Below, in pieces: positions 43,222-52,374 of a DNA stretch of 64,000 bases. Made by a program: the position numbers and the translations under genes. The notes below the pieces were generated by a model. That model ran no database searches, had not been told where the DNA came from, and saw nothing but the letters and a program-made list of their open reading frames with translations. Every line of letters starts with the position of its first letter. Positions within the stretch are counted from its first letter, which is position 1. This stretch comes from Cupriavidus necator A5-1 (GTDB lineage: Bacteria; Pseudomonadota; Gammaproteobacteria; Burkholderiales; Burkholderiaceae). The stretch is taken from positions 4,278,001 to 4,342,000 of the forward strand of contig NZ_JQLI01000001.1 of assembly GCF_000744095.1 (NCBI RefSeq). Reading direction: 5' to 3'.

Positions 43222-43459
43222 CTTGGCTCCGGTGCCTGGTTCGTGCGGTCCCAGGTACGCTATCGCACCCGCAGGGCGGTATCCGTTCGGCGTCGAACGC
43301 AAGCCCGGAGCCGGCGCCAGGACGTCCGGCGAGGTTCTGTGGGAACAGGCACGTTTCGTAAGCATCAGGCGCTTGCGCCAGAGGATCTGGGTGCGGAGCG
43401 GTGCCTGGCCAGTCCGTTTGCCATGGTGGCGGTGGTGCAGCCAGCCGCGGCGGACAGGT

Positions 43460-44695
43460 TCAGCGTGGCGGCCAGGATGCAGGCCGCCGCCCGCTGTGCA
43501 GGCCCGCCGAACCTGCCGGATCACCGCCAGTGCGCGGTGGCATCGGGGACGCCAGGTTGGGTGCTGCGCCGGTGCGGGTGCAGGTCGCATACAGTTGCAA
43601 CCAGGTGTTGGCGATGGCCTCGATGCTGAAAACGGAATCGATGTGCCGATGTCGTGCCGCTTCGTCCGCGGAGGCGCCACGTCCGCGCGAGAGCGCGTCG
43701 CGCATGGCCCGGGCCAGTGCGGCCGGATCCCCGCGCGGCACGACGGTGCCGGCGCCGCCCACCATCGCCGCTACGCCAGAGGCGTCCGTGGCCACGAGCG
43801 GGCAGCCGCACGCCAGCGCTTCGCCCACCACCAGCGGCATCCCTTCGATCCGTGACGACAGCACGAACAGATCCGCTGCGTTCAGCAGGGCCGGCACGTC
43901 CTGCCGCCTGCCCAGCAACCGCACCCGGCCGCCCAGGCCATGTCCGGCAATGCACTGCGCCAGCGTGTCGCGCAGCGGGCCGTCGCCGGCGATCATCAGC
44001 ACCGTGCCGGGCGCGGGGGACAATTGCGCAAAAGCATCGATCAGGTCCATCTGCGCCTTTTCCCATACGAGCCGGCCCACGTTGAGGACGAGTTGCTCGT
44101 CGCCGCGCAGGCCGAGCGCGGCCCGCGCGACGGACCGCGCCTGCGCGTCCGGGCGGTAGCGGGCCGTATCGATGCCGTTGGGGACGACGATGATCCGCTG
44201 TTCGGGCGCCGCGCGGGACTCGATCATGACGTGGCGGCCTTCGGCGCTGACGTGGGTGGTGAGATCGGTCCAGCGATCGGTGAGGCGGTAGGCCAGCATG
44301 CGCAGCGCACCGCCCTCGAAGAAGCTGTGCGCCGTGCAGATCGTGGCCGGGACCGGGCACAGGCGCGTCAGCATGCGGGCGAACAGGTTGGCGTGAATCA
44401 TGTGGGCGTGGACGACGTCCGGGCGCCACTGCAGCACGAACCGGCGCACCCGGGTGAGCGCGGCCAGTAGTGACACTGGCGTCTTGCGCATCGCCAGCAT
44501 CACGGTTTGGACGCCTTCCGGCAGCGCCACGTCGCTGCCAGGCAGCAGGCTGACCACCGATACCTGGTGTCCCAGCGCCACGTACTGGCGCGCGAGCGCA
44601 GCCACTTGCTGTTCCGCGCCGCCCAGCTGCAGGCAGGTGACGAGCAGCAGGATCCGCATCGGCCCGCTGTGCTTCCCGTGTTGGCGCTGATCCAT
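43460..44695 (-). CDS. Glycosyltransferase family 4 (tandem copy B)
   Basis: 411 residues from ATG 44695 after GGAGA. It opens MDQRQHGKHSGPMRILLLV and shares most of its sequence with 42046-43221, including VHAHMIHANLFARML, FFEGGALRMLAYRLTDRW and SSRIEGMPLVVGEALACGCPLVATD. It carries a longer Pro/Gly/Ser-rich tail of about 30 residues (TGGDPAGSAGLHSGRRPAS) that looks like read-through into former spacer. First gene of the leftward GT block; its promoter must lie in the 198 bp before the PglC-like gene. Confidence 0.9.
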   Translation of the reverse strand: MDQRQHGKHSGPMRILLLVTCLQLGGAEQQVAALARQYVALGHQVSVVSLLPGSDVALPEGVQTVMLAMRKTPVSLLAALTRVRRFVLQWRPDVVHAHMIHANLFARMLTRLCPVPATICTAHSFFEGGALRMLAYRLTDRWTDLTTHVSAEGRHVMIESRAAPEQRIIVVPNGIDTARYRPDAQARSVARAALGLRGDEQLVLNVGRLVWEKAQMDLIDAFAQLSPAPGTVLMIAGDGPLRDTLAQCIAGHGLGGRVRLLGRRQDVPALLNAADLFVLSSRIEGMPLVVGEALACGCPLVATDASGVAAMVGGAGTVVPRGDPAALARAMRDALSRGRGASADEAARHRHIDSVFSIEAIANTWLQLYATCTRTGAAPNLASPMPPRTGGDPAGSAGLHSGRRPASWPPR

Positions 44696-44893
44696 CTTGT
44701 CTCCGGTGGCATGACGTGGCGCCACGCACCCTATCGCACCGGCAGGCCGGCATCTGTTCGGTGCCGAACGCAGGCGGATGACCGGCGGAGCATTGTGGTG
44801 CAAGCCACGTTCCGACGGTCCTGGGTGCTTCACAGGGGCGGACGAATCCGATTAGATAACTCCTCGAAACAGTTCAGAAGGTGGGAAAGGATC

Positions 44894-45493
44894 ATGAAGC
44901 GTGTTCTTGATGTCGTCCTCGCGTCTCTGGCGCTGTTGGTGCTGGCGCTCCCTCTTCTGATCGTGATGGGCCTGGTTCGCTGGAAGCTTGGCAGCCCCGT
45001 CTTCTTCCGGCAGACGCGGGCCGGTCTCGATGGCAAGCCCTTCGAAGTCATCAAGTTCCGCACCATGACGGACGAGCGCGGAGCCGATGGCGAGCTGCTG
45101 CCTGACGCGGAACGCATCACGCCGTTCGGCTGGGTGATCCGGCGCACCAGCATCGACGAGCTGCCTGAGCTCTGGTGCGTGCTGAAGGGAGAGATGAGCC
45201 TGGTCGGGCCGCGCCCGCTGCCTACGTTCTACCTGCCGCTCTACTCGGCGGAACAGGCGCGGCGGCTGGCTGTCAAGCCGGGCATCACGGGTTGGGCCCA
45301 GGTCAACGGGCGCAATTCACTGAGTTGGGAGGAGAAGTTCCGTCTGGACGTCTGGTACGTGGATCACCAGTCGTTCTGGCTGGATCTCAGAATCCTGTGG
45401 CACACGATCGGCACGGTGCTTGCCAAGGAGGACATCAGCGCTGAAGGCGAAGTCTCGGCGACCCGCTTCTGCGGGAGCGAGAAGACGCCATAG
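44894..45493 (+). CDS. Undecaprenyl-phosphate sugar phosphotransferase (PglC/WcaJ C-terminal type)
   Basis: 199 residues, the short monotopic form. Re-entrant membrane helix at the N-terminus (RVLDVVLASLALLVLALPLL), then VFFRQTRAGLDGKPFEVIKFRTMTDE (split), the catalytic Asp-Glu pair in SIDELPELWCVL and MSLVGPRPLP. It links the first phospho-sugar to undecaprenyl phosphate. PglC relatives prefer UDP-diNAc-bacillosamine, fitting the aminotransferase that follows 37 bp downstream. The ATG at 44894 follows GGGAAAGG. It begins the rightward five-gene unit ending at 49649. Confidence 0.92.
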   Translation: MKRVLDVVLASLALLVLALPLLIVMGLVRWKLGSPVFFRQTRAGLDGKPFEVIKFRTMTDERGADGELLPDAERITPFGWVIRRTSIDELPELWCVLKGEMSLVGPRPLPTFYLPLYSAEQARRLAVKPGITGWAQVNGRNSLSWEEKFRLDVWYVDHQSFWLDLRILWHTIGTVLAKEDISAEGEVSATRFCGSEKTP

Positions 45494-45530
45494 GCACCGT
45501 GGCCCGCACCGCAAACCTTGGAAACTGGCA

Positions 45531-46715
45531 ATGCTCAATACCGGATTCTCACCCTGGCCGAGCTTCAGCCAGGAAGAGGCGCATGCAGTGCAGCGCGTGC
45601 TGCTCTCGAACCGTGTCAACTACTGGACCGGCACCGAGTGCCGCGACTTCGAAAAGGAGTTCGCGGCCTGGTGCGGCGCCGGGCACGCCATCACCCTGGC
45701 AAATGGCACGCTGGCGCTTGATGTGGCGCTGCGCGCGCTGGATATCGGGCCGGGCGACGAGGTGGTTGTCGCGCCCCGGACCTTCCTGGCCAGCGTTTCC
45801 TGCGTGGTCAACGCGGGGGCGACGCCGGTGTTCGCGGACGTCGATGCTTACAGCGGCAACCTCAGCGCCCGAACCATTGCCGCCGTGCTGACCCCGCGCA
45901 CGCGCGCCGTCATCTGCGTGCACCTGGCGGGCTTGCCATGTGACATGGATCCCATCATGGCGCTGGCACGCGAGCACGGGCTCAAGGTGATAGAAGATTG
46001 CGCACAGGCGCACGGGGCCGTCTACAAGGGACGCATGGTTGGCACCATCGGCCATGTCGGGGCCTGGTCCTTCTGCCAGGACAAGATCATGACCACGGGG
46101 GGCGAGGGAGGCATGGTCACCACCAACGATCCCGTGCTGTGGTCGCGCATGTGGTCGTACAAGGATCACGGCAAGAGCTGGGAGGCCATGTATGACCGCG
46201 TGCATCCGCCGGGCTTCCGCTGGGTGCACGACTCCTTCGGCACGAACTGGCGCATGACCGAGATGCAGGCCGCGATCGGGCGGATCCAGCTGCGGCGCAT
46301 GGCGGACTGGCACGCCCGGCGTACCGCCAACGCGATGGCACTGGCAGACACGCTCGGAGGCTGCGACGCCCTGCACGTGCCGTTGCCGCCTGCCGGCGTG
46401 CAGCATGCCTGGTACAAGCTCCATGCATTCGTGCAGCCGAAGCGCCTCGCCGAGGGCTGGAGCCGCGACAGCATCATGGCTGCCATCAACGCAGCAGGGG
46501 TGCCCTGCTATACGGGCGGCTGTGCCGAGGTTTACCTGGAAAAGGCCTTCGACGGAACCGGATTGCGCCCGGCCGCACGCTTGCCGGTTGCGCGGGCGCT
46601 GGGCGAGACCAGCCTGATGTTCCTCGTGCATCCCACGCTGACGCACGAGGAGGTGCACAAGACCGGGGAGGTGGTGCTTGGCGTGATGGAGCAGGCGACG
46701 CGCGCGGCGGCTTGA
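45531..46715 (+). CDS. DegT/DnrJ/EryC1 sugar aminotransferase (PglE-like)
   Basis: 394 residues. PLP-binding Lys185 lies in FCQDKIMTTGGEGGM; the phosphate site LANGTLALDVAL and the aromatic contact EDCAQAHGA are intact. The opening FSPWPSFSQEEAHAVQRVL is typical of 4-keto-6-deoxy UDP-sugar aminotransferases such as PglE. It should aminate the UDP-4-keto sugar made by the CapD-like dehydratase (49798-51861), giving a UDP-4-amino-trideoxy sugar. The stop overlaps the next start (TGATG). Confidence 0.9.
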   Translation: MLNTGFSPWPSFSQEEAHAVQRVLLSNRVNYWTGTECRDFEKEFAAWCGAGHAITLANGTLALDVALRALDIGPGDEVVVAPRTFLASVSCVVNAGATPVFADVDAYSGNLSARTIAAVLTPRTRAVICVHLAGLPCDMDPIMALAREHGLKVIEDCAQAHGAVYKGRMVGTIGHVGAWSFCQDKIMTTGGEGGMVTTNDPVLWSRMWSYKDHGKSWEAMYDRVHPPGFRWVHDSFGTNWRMTEMQAAIGRIQLRRMADWHARRTANAMALADTLGGCDALHVPLPPAGVQHAWYKLHAFVQPKRLAEGWSRDSIMAAINAAGVPCYTGGCAEVYLEKAFDGTGLRPAARLPVARALGETSLMFLVHPTLTHEEVHKTGEVVLGVMEQATRAAA

Positions 46716-47518
46716 TGACGAATTTCCTGTGGAACCACTACCTCTATTTTGGCGAGAGCCGTGTGGCATTGCCGCTGGCGGTCTGGATCGCAGTCTGCTT
46801 GATCGTGGCCGGCCAGGGGTGGCGCGCGTTGCGCTGGACGGTATCGTTCGGCCTCGGCGCCGCGCTGCTGATGGCGGCCAAGTCCGCGTTCAGCTACACC
46901 GGCTGGTCCCTCCCGTCGATCGGCGTCTACAGCCTCAGCGGGCATGCGATGCTGACAGCCGCGGTGTATCCCGTGCTGCTGATTTTGCTGGGCTCCGTGC
47001 TGGGCAGGTACACGGCATGGCTCGGGCTGGCGACGGGGGTGGGGCTGGCGCTGTTCATGCCGGTGGTGCTGGTGACGGATTTCCACCATACGGTCGGCGA
47101 GTCGCTGATCGGGCTGTGTGTCGGCTTTGCGGTGGCCGGCATGACGCTGTGGCGCTGGCAGCCGGTCGGGCTCGTCCACGTTGGCGCGACCGTGGCAATG
47201 CTGCTGCCCCTGGCGCTGCTGTTCGATCCGCGCGACGCCGTCGAAGACATGCAGGACGCGTTGCACAGCCGCGCCATGAAGTGGACCGGTGCGACCGGCG
47301 AATACTGGCGCAGTATCGACCCGGATCCTGCAACGGGGAGGCGGGTCGTTTCCGTGGGGTTTTTCAGGGGGGAGGCGTATGAGGCCGGCTCTGCCATGGG
47401 CGTCGGCCCTCCCGGTACCGTCCGCGACAGGCGGGATAGCCATGTCCTCAGACCGGGATCGCGCGGGCCCGCGTCACTGCGCATGCGGCACGTAACCAGG
47501 TCATGCGCTGCGTGCTGA
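46715..47518 (+). CDS. PAP2-family membrane phosphatase-like protein
   Basis: 267 residues from ATG 46715, overlapping the aminotransferase stop. About six membrane helices. Weak PAP2 motifs are visible: LLMAAKSAFSYTG with Lys, SLSGHAMLTAAVYP (the SGH motif) and TDFHHTVGESLIGL with the catalytic His. It may dephosphorylate undecaprenyl pyrophosphate released by polymerisation or another lipid. The last 60 residues (after about 205) are hydrophilic and unlike the family, perhaps an extension by read-through. Confidence 0.78.
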   Translation: MTNFLWNHYLYFGESRVALPLAVWIAVCLIVAGQGWRALRWTVSFGLGAALLMAAKSAFSYTGWSLPSIGVYSLSGHAMLTAAVYPVLLILLGSVLGRYTAWLGLATGVGLALFMPVVLVTDFHHTVGESLIGLCVGFAVAGMTLWRWQPVGLVHVGATVAMLLPLALLFDPRDAVEDMQDALHSRAMKWTGATGEYWRSIDPDPATGRRVVSVGFFRGEAYEAGSAMGVGPPGTVRDRRDSHVLRPGSRGPASLRMRHVTRSCAAC

Positions 47519-47583
47519 GGGGCACATCGGGTAGCCACATGGCCTTCGCACGGAATTCTCATCGAGCACGCGGGATGACACCC

Positions 47584-48624
47584 ATGAAACCTGCCTCGGA
47601 ATTCGGCTCATTCTTTCATCTCGATCCTGCGGCCCCCTTGGGCGGAGAGCCCTGGTTGCGCCCGGGCGACCTTTTGACCGGCACCGGGCGCGATGCGCTG
47701 CGCGCGATTGTGGCGCAGGGGCGCTCACGCGGCTGGCGGCGGCTCTGCGCGCCCAGCTACTACTGTCATGCGGTACTGGACGACCTCGCCAGCGACATCG
47801 ACGTCCGCCTGTATCCGCACGCTCCGTTCGGCGGCCCCACGCCGCTGTTCCTGGCGCCGGACGAAGCGGCCATCGTTCCCGAATACTTCGGCCTGCGGGC
47901 CGAAGTTGAAGTGCAGGGCGGCAGCGTCCTGCTCGACCGCTCGCACGATCTGCTCGCCGACTGGTCATATGCCCGAGCGCCGGATTATGTGTTCGCGTCG
48001 CTGCGCAAGACATTGCCCGTGCCCGACGGGGGACTGGTGCGGCCGCCGGCCGGGCAGCCGTTCACCCACGCCCTTGCGCCTACCCCGGGGCATGTGCGCG
48101 CCGCCGCCAGCGTGGCCGCCGCCATGTCGATGAAGGCAGCCTACCTGGCAGGCGCGCAAGTCGCCAAGGCGGCCTTCCTGGCACTTGCCGGCGAAGGAGA
48201 GGCCAACCTGCGCAGCGATGCCGAGATCTCCGGGCCATCGGCGCTCACGCGCGTGCTGGCACCGGCGCTTGATCTCGGCCGGATGCGGCAGCGGCGACGC
48301 GATAACCTGGCGCTGCTGGGCGGCTGCATGGCCGGCCTGCCCGCCGGCATGCAATGGCAGGAAACGCCGGCCTACGGCATCCTGCTGTGCGCCGACGCGC
48401 CACAGCGCGACCGCATCCGGCAGCGGCTGATCGGGACCAATGTCTACCCGGCGGTCCTGTGGCCCATGACCTGGCCCGGCGCCCCCGATGACAACCGCCG
48501 GCTGTCCGAGCGCATCCTGGCCGTGCATGCCGACTATCGCTATGGCCCGCGCGACATCGAGCGCCTTGGCGAGATCATCCTGCGCATTGCCGCCAATCCC
48601 GATACTTCTGACGAGGATCGATGA
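47584..48624 (+). CDS. DegT-like PLP-fold protein of unknown role
   Basis: 346 residues from ATG 47584 (GGGA eight bases upstream); ATG 47575 is equally possible. It resembles fold-type I aminotransferases: TGTGRDALRAIV near 32, YYCHAVLDDL, and SLRKTLPVPDGGLV with a Lys at 142 in the PLP position. It lacks other DegT sequence marks and is shorter. Such proteins occur beside GNAT/FemAB genes in polysaccharide loci, as here, where its stop overlaps the start of the next gene. It might act on a sugar or a carried amino acid; activity is uncertain. Confidence 0.62.
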   Translation: MKPASEFGSFFHLDPAAPLGGEPWLRPGDLLTGTGRDALRAIVAQGRSRGWRRLCAPSYYCHAVLDDLASDIDVRLYPHAPFGGPTPLFLAPDEAAIVPEYFGLRAEVEVQGGSVLLDRSHDLLADWSYARAPDYVFASLRKTLPVPDGGLVRPPAGQPFTHALAPTPGHVRAAASVAAAMSMKAAYLAGAQVAKAAFLALAGEGEANLRSDAEISGPSALTRVLAPALDLGRMRQRRRDNLALLGGCMAGLPAGMQWQETPAYGILLCADAPQRDRIRQRLIGTNVYPAVLWPMTWPGAPDDNRRLSERILAVHADYRYGPRDIERLGEIILRIAANPDTSDEDR

Positions 48625-49649
48625 TGATGAAGACCAATCTGCTGGAGACTTCCAGCGCCGAATGGCTCGCGGTGCTCCAGCGTTGCCAGCATGACAGCCA
48701 TCACATGCCGGGATGGCTGCGTGCGGCGCAGCATGAAGGCGGCGGCAAGCCGTTTGCCGTTCACGTCACGGACGGTAGCCACGAGCTGTTCGTGCCGCTG
48801 TTGAACCGGGACATCAACGGCAAGGACTGGGATGCGAGCTCACCCTATGGGTTTGCCGGCCCGCTCGTCAGCGACGACGCTCCGGGGTCGTTCGTTGACG
48901 ACGCAATGACGGCGGCCATGGAGCTGCTGCGCGGGCAGGGCTGTGTCTCGTGCTTCATCCGGCTGAATCCGATCGTCAATGCGCAATGGAGCAGTTCCAT
49001 CGGCACGCTGATCGAGCATGGCCTGACGATCTCGATCGACCTGTCCAAGAGCGAGGCCGAGCACTGGCGGGACACCTCGCACGGGCACAGGCTGGAGATT
49101 TCCAAGGCAATGCGGGCTGGGGTCACGGTCCGGATGGACGAGACGTTGGAAACGCTGCCGCATTTCATCCGTCTGTACAATGCGTCGATGGACAGGCTGC
49201 GTGCCTCCGATTACTACTTTTTCGACGACGCCTACCACTACAGCCTGGCTCGGGAACTCGGCGACCGGCTGCGGCTGTTTGTGGCAGAGGAGGAGGGAGT
49301 GATCATCGGCGGCGCGACGGTCACGGTGTCCGGGGCCGGCGGCATCCTGCAGGGCCACCTGATGGGCATTGACGCTCGATACCGGCACCGGCAGCCAAGC
49401 AAGATCATGCTGCACGCCATCCGGCAGTGGGGACGGGAGCAGGGGCACCGGTACTACCACCTCGGTGGAGGCCTCGGCGGATCGGCAGAGGATTCGCTGT
49501 TCCGCTTCAAGCGCGGGTTTTCGCCGGACACCCATGTATTCTGCACGCAGCGCGTGGTGGTGGATCCCGACAGGTACCAGGCACTGTGCGGCGGCACCCC
49601 CTCGGTGCTGGAGGACTTGAGCGGGTTCTTCCCGGCTTATCGCCGGTAA
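48621..49649 (+). CDS. FemAB/GNAT-like acyl or aminoacyl transferase
   Basis: 342 residues, two GNAT-fold halves in FemAB style. Supporting stretches: EWLAVLQRCQHDSHHMPGWL at the N-terminus, SPYGFAGPLV, HGHRLEISKAMRAGVTVRMD (about 152-172), RLYNASMDRLRASDYYFFDD and GATVTVSGAGGILQGHLMGI. Members add amino acids or acyl groups to amino sugars or peptidoglycan precursors. It could acylate the 4-amino group of the trideoxy sugar, a step for which no PglD-type enzyme is seen here. It ends the rightward unit, followed by a terminator. Confidence 0.75.
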   Translation: MMMKTNLLETSSAEWLAVLQRCQHDSHHMPGWLRAAQHEGGGKPFAVHVTDGSHELFVPLLNRDINGKDWDASSPYGFAGPLVSDDAPGSFVDDAMTAAMELLRGQGCVSCFIRLNPIVNAQWSSSIGTLIEHGLTISIDLSKSEAEHWRDTSHGHRLEISKAMRAGVTVRMDETLETLPHFIRLYNASMDRLRASDYYFFDDAYHYSLARELGDRLRLFVAEEEGVIIGGATVTVSGAGGILQGHLMGIDARYRHRQPSKIMLHAIRQWGREQGHRYYHLGGGLGGSAEDSLFRFKRGFSPDTHVFCTQRVVVDPDRYQALCGGTPSVLEDLSGFFPAYRR

Positions 49650-49669
49650 GCGTGCAGGTGTGAGAAGCG

Positions 49670-49696
49670 AAGGCCGCCCTTTGACGCGGCCTTTTT
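49670..49696 (+). terminator. Terminator of the rightward PglC-to-FemAB unit
   Basis: AAGGCCGC (49670-49677) pairs with GCGGCCTT (49686-49693) with an 8-nt loop and is followed by TTTC; 21 bp after the stop codon of the FemAB-like gene. Confidence 0.75.
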
Positions 49697-49797
49697 CTTG
49701 TGGTGCGCCCGGCAGGGCGCACTCACTTGGGGGTAAAGTCGCGCAGAACCCGGTGGCCTGATTGCGAGCTTGCCCGAGCCCAGGAGCCGCGCCGGTT

Positions 49798-51861
49798 CTA
49801 CTTCGCTGCTGGTTCGGGCTGGCTGCCCGCCGGATACGCGACCCGGCGCAGCGCGACCGGCCGCGGCCCGAGCTGCCGCGGCGCCCTGGTGTCGTCCTGC
49901 ACATCGTGGCTCCCCTGGCTCCCCTGGCTGCCCTGACTGCTGTCCGAAGGCGCGGCCTGTTCCGGCTTGTGGGAGGATTCGCCAAGCGAGGTGTACGGAG
50001 CGTATTCCGGCACGATCGACTGCACCATCGTCTGGATCCTCAGCTCGTCGCGGGAGTCGCAGGCCGCGTAGAGATGGGTCAGCTTTTCCCGCAGTTCCGC
50101 TTCCTCCAGGCGCGGCTCCTGCGAGCACATGATGCGTTCATGCTCGCTCGGCGTGACATTCCCGCCGATCAGCAGCTCTTCGTAAAGCTTTTCTCCCGGG
50201 CGCAGGCCGACGAACGAGATCTCGATGTCCCCGTTCGGGTTCTTGCGGCTGCGTTCCACCAGCCCCGCCATCTCGATCATCGTCCGGGCCAGGTCCACGA
50301 TTCGCACCGGCTGCCCCATGTCCAGAACAAACACCTCGCCGCCGCGCGCCATTGCGCCGGCCTGGATCACCAGTTGCGAGGCCTCGGGAATCAGCATGAA
50401 GAAGCGGATGACATCCGGGTGGGTGATCGTGATCGGCCCGCCCGCTTCGATCTGGCTGCGGAACAGCGGAACCACCGAGCCGGAAGACCCGAGCACGTTG
50501 CCGAAGCGGACCATCGAGTAGACCGTGCGGGTACCGGGCCTGGCCGCGGCGGCCTGGAAGATCAGCTCCGCGATGCGCTTGCTCGCGCCCATCACGTTGG
50601 TGGGCCGAACGGCCTTGTCGGTCGAGATCAGGACGCAGGTCTGCACGCCGAAGCGATCGGCCATGTTGGCGATGGTGAGCGAGCCCAGCACGTTGTTGCG
50701 AATGCCTTCGGGCATGTTGTCCTCGACCAGCGGAACGTGCTTGTACGCCGCGGCGTGGTAGATCGTATCGACCTGCTGGCCCTGCATCGCTGCGGCCACC
50801 GCGTTGGCGTCGCACACCGAGCCGATGCGGGCCATCAGCGGCACCCCGGGGAAGGTCCGGCGCAGGTCCTGCTCGATCATGTACAGCGCCCACTCGGAAT
50901 GGTCGAGCAGGATGAGCTTGCGCGGCTGCTGCGAGGCGACCTGGCGGCACAGCTCACTGCCGATGGAACCGCCTGCGCCAGTCACCATGACGACCTTGCA
51001 CTGCGTGCACTTGGCGAACAGCGCCTCACGCGGCGGCACGGGAGGCCGCCCGAGCAGGTCCTCGAGCTTGACTTCACGGATCGACTGCATGGTGATCTTG
51101 CGGTCTACCAGTTCCAGCAGCGTAGGCAGGGTGCGCACGCTCACCGCGCACCGGTGCAGCTTGTCCAGGATCCGCTTGCGCTGATCTGGCGACAGGGATG
51201 GCACCGCCAGCACGACTTCGTCGATGCCCAGCCGCTGCAGCTCCGTCCTCAGGCGCGAGGTATGGAGCACCGGCAAATCGGCGAACGTGTGGTTGTCGAG
51301 CGAGCGGTCGTCGTCGAAGAAGCAGACGGCCTCGTGGTCGACGCTGGCGCGCATGGCATTGGCAAGCTGGAAACCGGCCTCGCCTGCGCCGTAGATGCCC
51401 ACGCGCCGGGTTGGTCGGCTGCGCGCGTTGCGCCACAACGCAGTGCGCCGCAGCATGGCACGGATCAGGAAGCGCGAGATCACAACGTAGGCGAACGCGA
51501 TGAACCAGTAGATCAGAAGGCCGGCGCGCGGCAGCCGGCTGTCGTTCATCAGCCAGGACACGCCGTAGGTCAGCCCGACCAGGGCGGCCATGCTGAGGCC
51601 GGCGACCCACAGCACCTTCAGGTCGATGTACCGGAGCACGGTCCGGTACAGGCCGCTGAACGAGAACACGGGGATCGTGCACGCCGCGATGAACAACGGC
51701 GGCAGCACGCCATACTGCACGATCAGCTCCTGGTTGCCGGAGCGCAGCAGCAGGGCCAGCATGAAGCACAGCGGCAGGGCCAGCAGATCGACTGTCATCA
51801 TCATCAGGATCTTCTGCCGACGCGACAGGGATACCGGGCTCAGGGAGCGCAGGCTTGTCAT
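49798..51861 (-). CDS. CapD/WbpM/PglF-type UDP-sugar 4,6-dehydratase
   Basis: 687 residues from ATG 51861, which has GGGAG eight bases upstream; the longer frame (to 52080) lacks one. Four N-terminal membrane helices (about 15-125), a first Rossmann fold (RVGIYGAGEAGFQLANAM) and the catalytic SDR domain with VTGAGGSIGSELC, ISTDKAVRPTNVMGASKRIAE (Ser/Thr-Met-Lys type triad of WbpM) and RFGNVLGSSGSVVPLF. It converts UDP-GlcNAc to the 4-keto-6-deoxy sugar, feeding the aminotransferase at 45531. The C-terminus has a Ser/Gln/Gly repeat (SSQGSQGSQGSH). Confidence 0.92.
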   Translation of the reverse strand: MTSLRSLSPVSLSRRQKILMMMTVDLLALPLCFMLALLLRSGNQELIVQYGVLPPLFIAACTIPVFSFSGLYRTVLRYIDLKVLWVAGLSMAALVGLTYGVSWLMNDSRLPRAGLLIYWFIAFAYVVISRFLIRAMLRRTALWRNARSRPTRRVGIYGAGEAGFQLANAMRASVDHEAVCFFDDDRSLDNHTFADLPVLHTSRLRTELQRLGIDEVVLAVPSLSPDQRKRILDKLHRCAVSVRTLPTLLELVDRKITMQSIREVKLEDLLGRPPVPPREALFAKCTQCKVVMVTGAGGSIGSELCRQVASQQPRKLILLDHSEWALYMIEQDLRRTFPGVPLMARIGSVCDANAVAAAMQGQQVDTIYHAAAYKHVPLVEDNMPEGIRNNVLGSLTIANMADRFGVQTCVLISTDKAVRPTNVMGASKRIAELIFQAAAARPGTRTVYSMVRFGNVLGSSGSVVPLFRSQIEAGGPITITHPDVIRFFMLIPEASQLVIQAGAMARGGEVFVLDMGQPVRIVDLARTMIEMAGLVERSRKNPNGDIEISFVGLRPGEKLYEELLIGGNVTPSEHERIMCSQEPRLEEAELREKLTHLYAACDSRDELRIQTMVQSIVPEYAPYTSLGESSHKPEQAAPSDSSQGSQGSQGSHDVQDDTRAPRQLGPRPVALRRVAYPAGSQPEPAAK

Positions 51862-52374
51862 GTGCGGGCTCCCTGCATCGTCGTCCTGGCCTGTCCGGCC
51901 CGCGGGGACGGCTTCGCTGCCGCCATCGTCATTGCTGCCCGCACGCCCCACAGCCTGCAGGGGGCGGGAACCTCTTGATGCTTCCATATCGGTGTGTCCA
52001 TGGCACGGCTCATCTGCTGTCCGGCAGGCGTGGCGGCAACGGGCGACGCCCAACCATGCCGCGGGTTGCCGCCGCGGCATGCGGCACTTTGTGCCGGTGT
52101 GATTTCCTTTCCTCGAAAGCTATCGTGTCTGCACGGGGTGCCGCAATTAGGCTACGTGCGCTGCCGAACGTGGTTTAGGCGAAGGCCAGATGGCGAGGCC
52201 GGTTGCGCAGAAACGGGTACGCACGCCGGGCTCCGGGGCGCCGGTTTCGTGGCGCTGCAGGCAAGGCAATGCGGGAACATCGGGCGCCAGGAGGGCGCAG
52301 ATGGCGGGTCGGGTACGGGCGCTTGAGGCCCGCAGAAACGGGTACGCCCGGGGGCGCCCCCGGGCGCGCGGATC
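51862..52374. promoter_or_regulatory. Intergenic region carrying two isolated iterons
   Basis: 513 bp between the dehydratase start and the GT2 end. Exact iterons GCAGAAACGGGTACGC lie at 52207-52222 and 52332-52347, 125 bp apart, both in the same direction as at the origin. The first part (51862-52180) should contain the dehydratase promoter. No gene is seen. Confidence 0.6.
52207..52347 (+). repeat. Pair of perfect origin-type iterons far from the origin
   Basis: Both copies (52207-52222 and 52332-52347) match the 16-bp iteron consensus exactly although they lie about 49 kb away from the array. Chance occurrence of two exact 16-mers is negligible. Confidence 0.85.
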
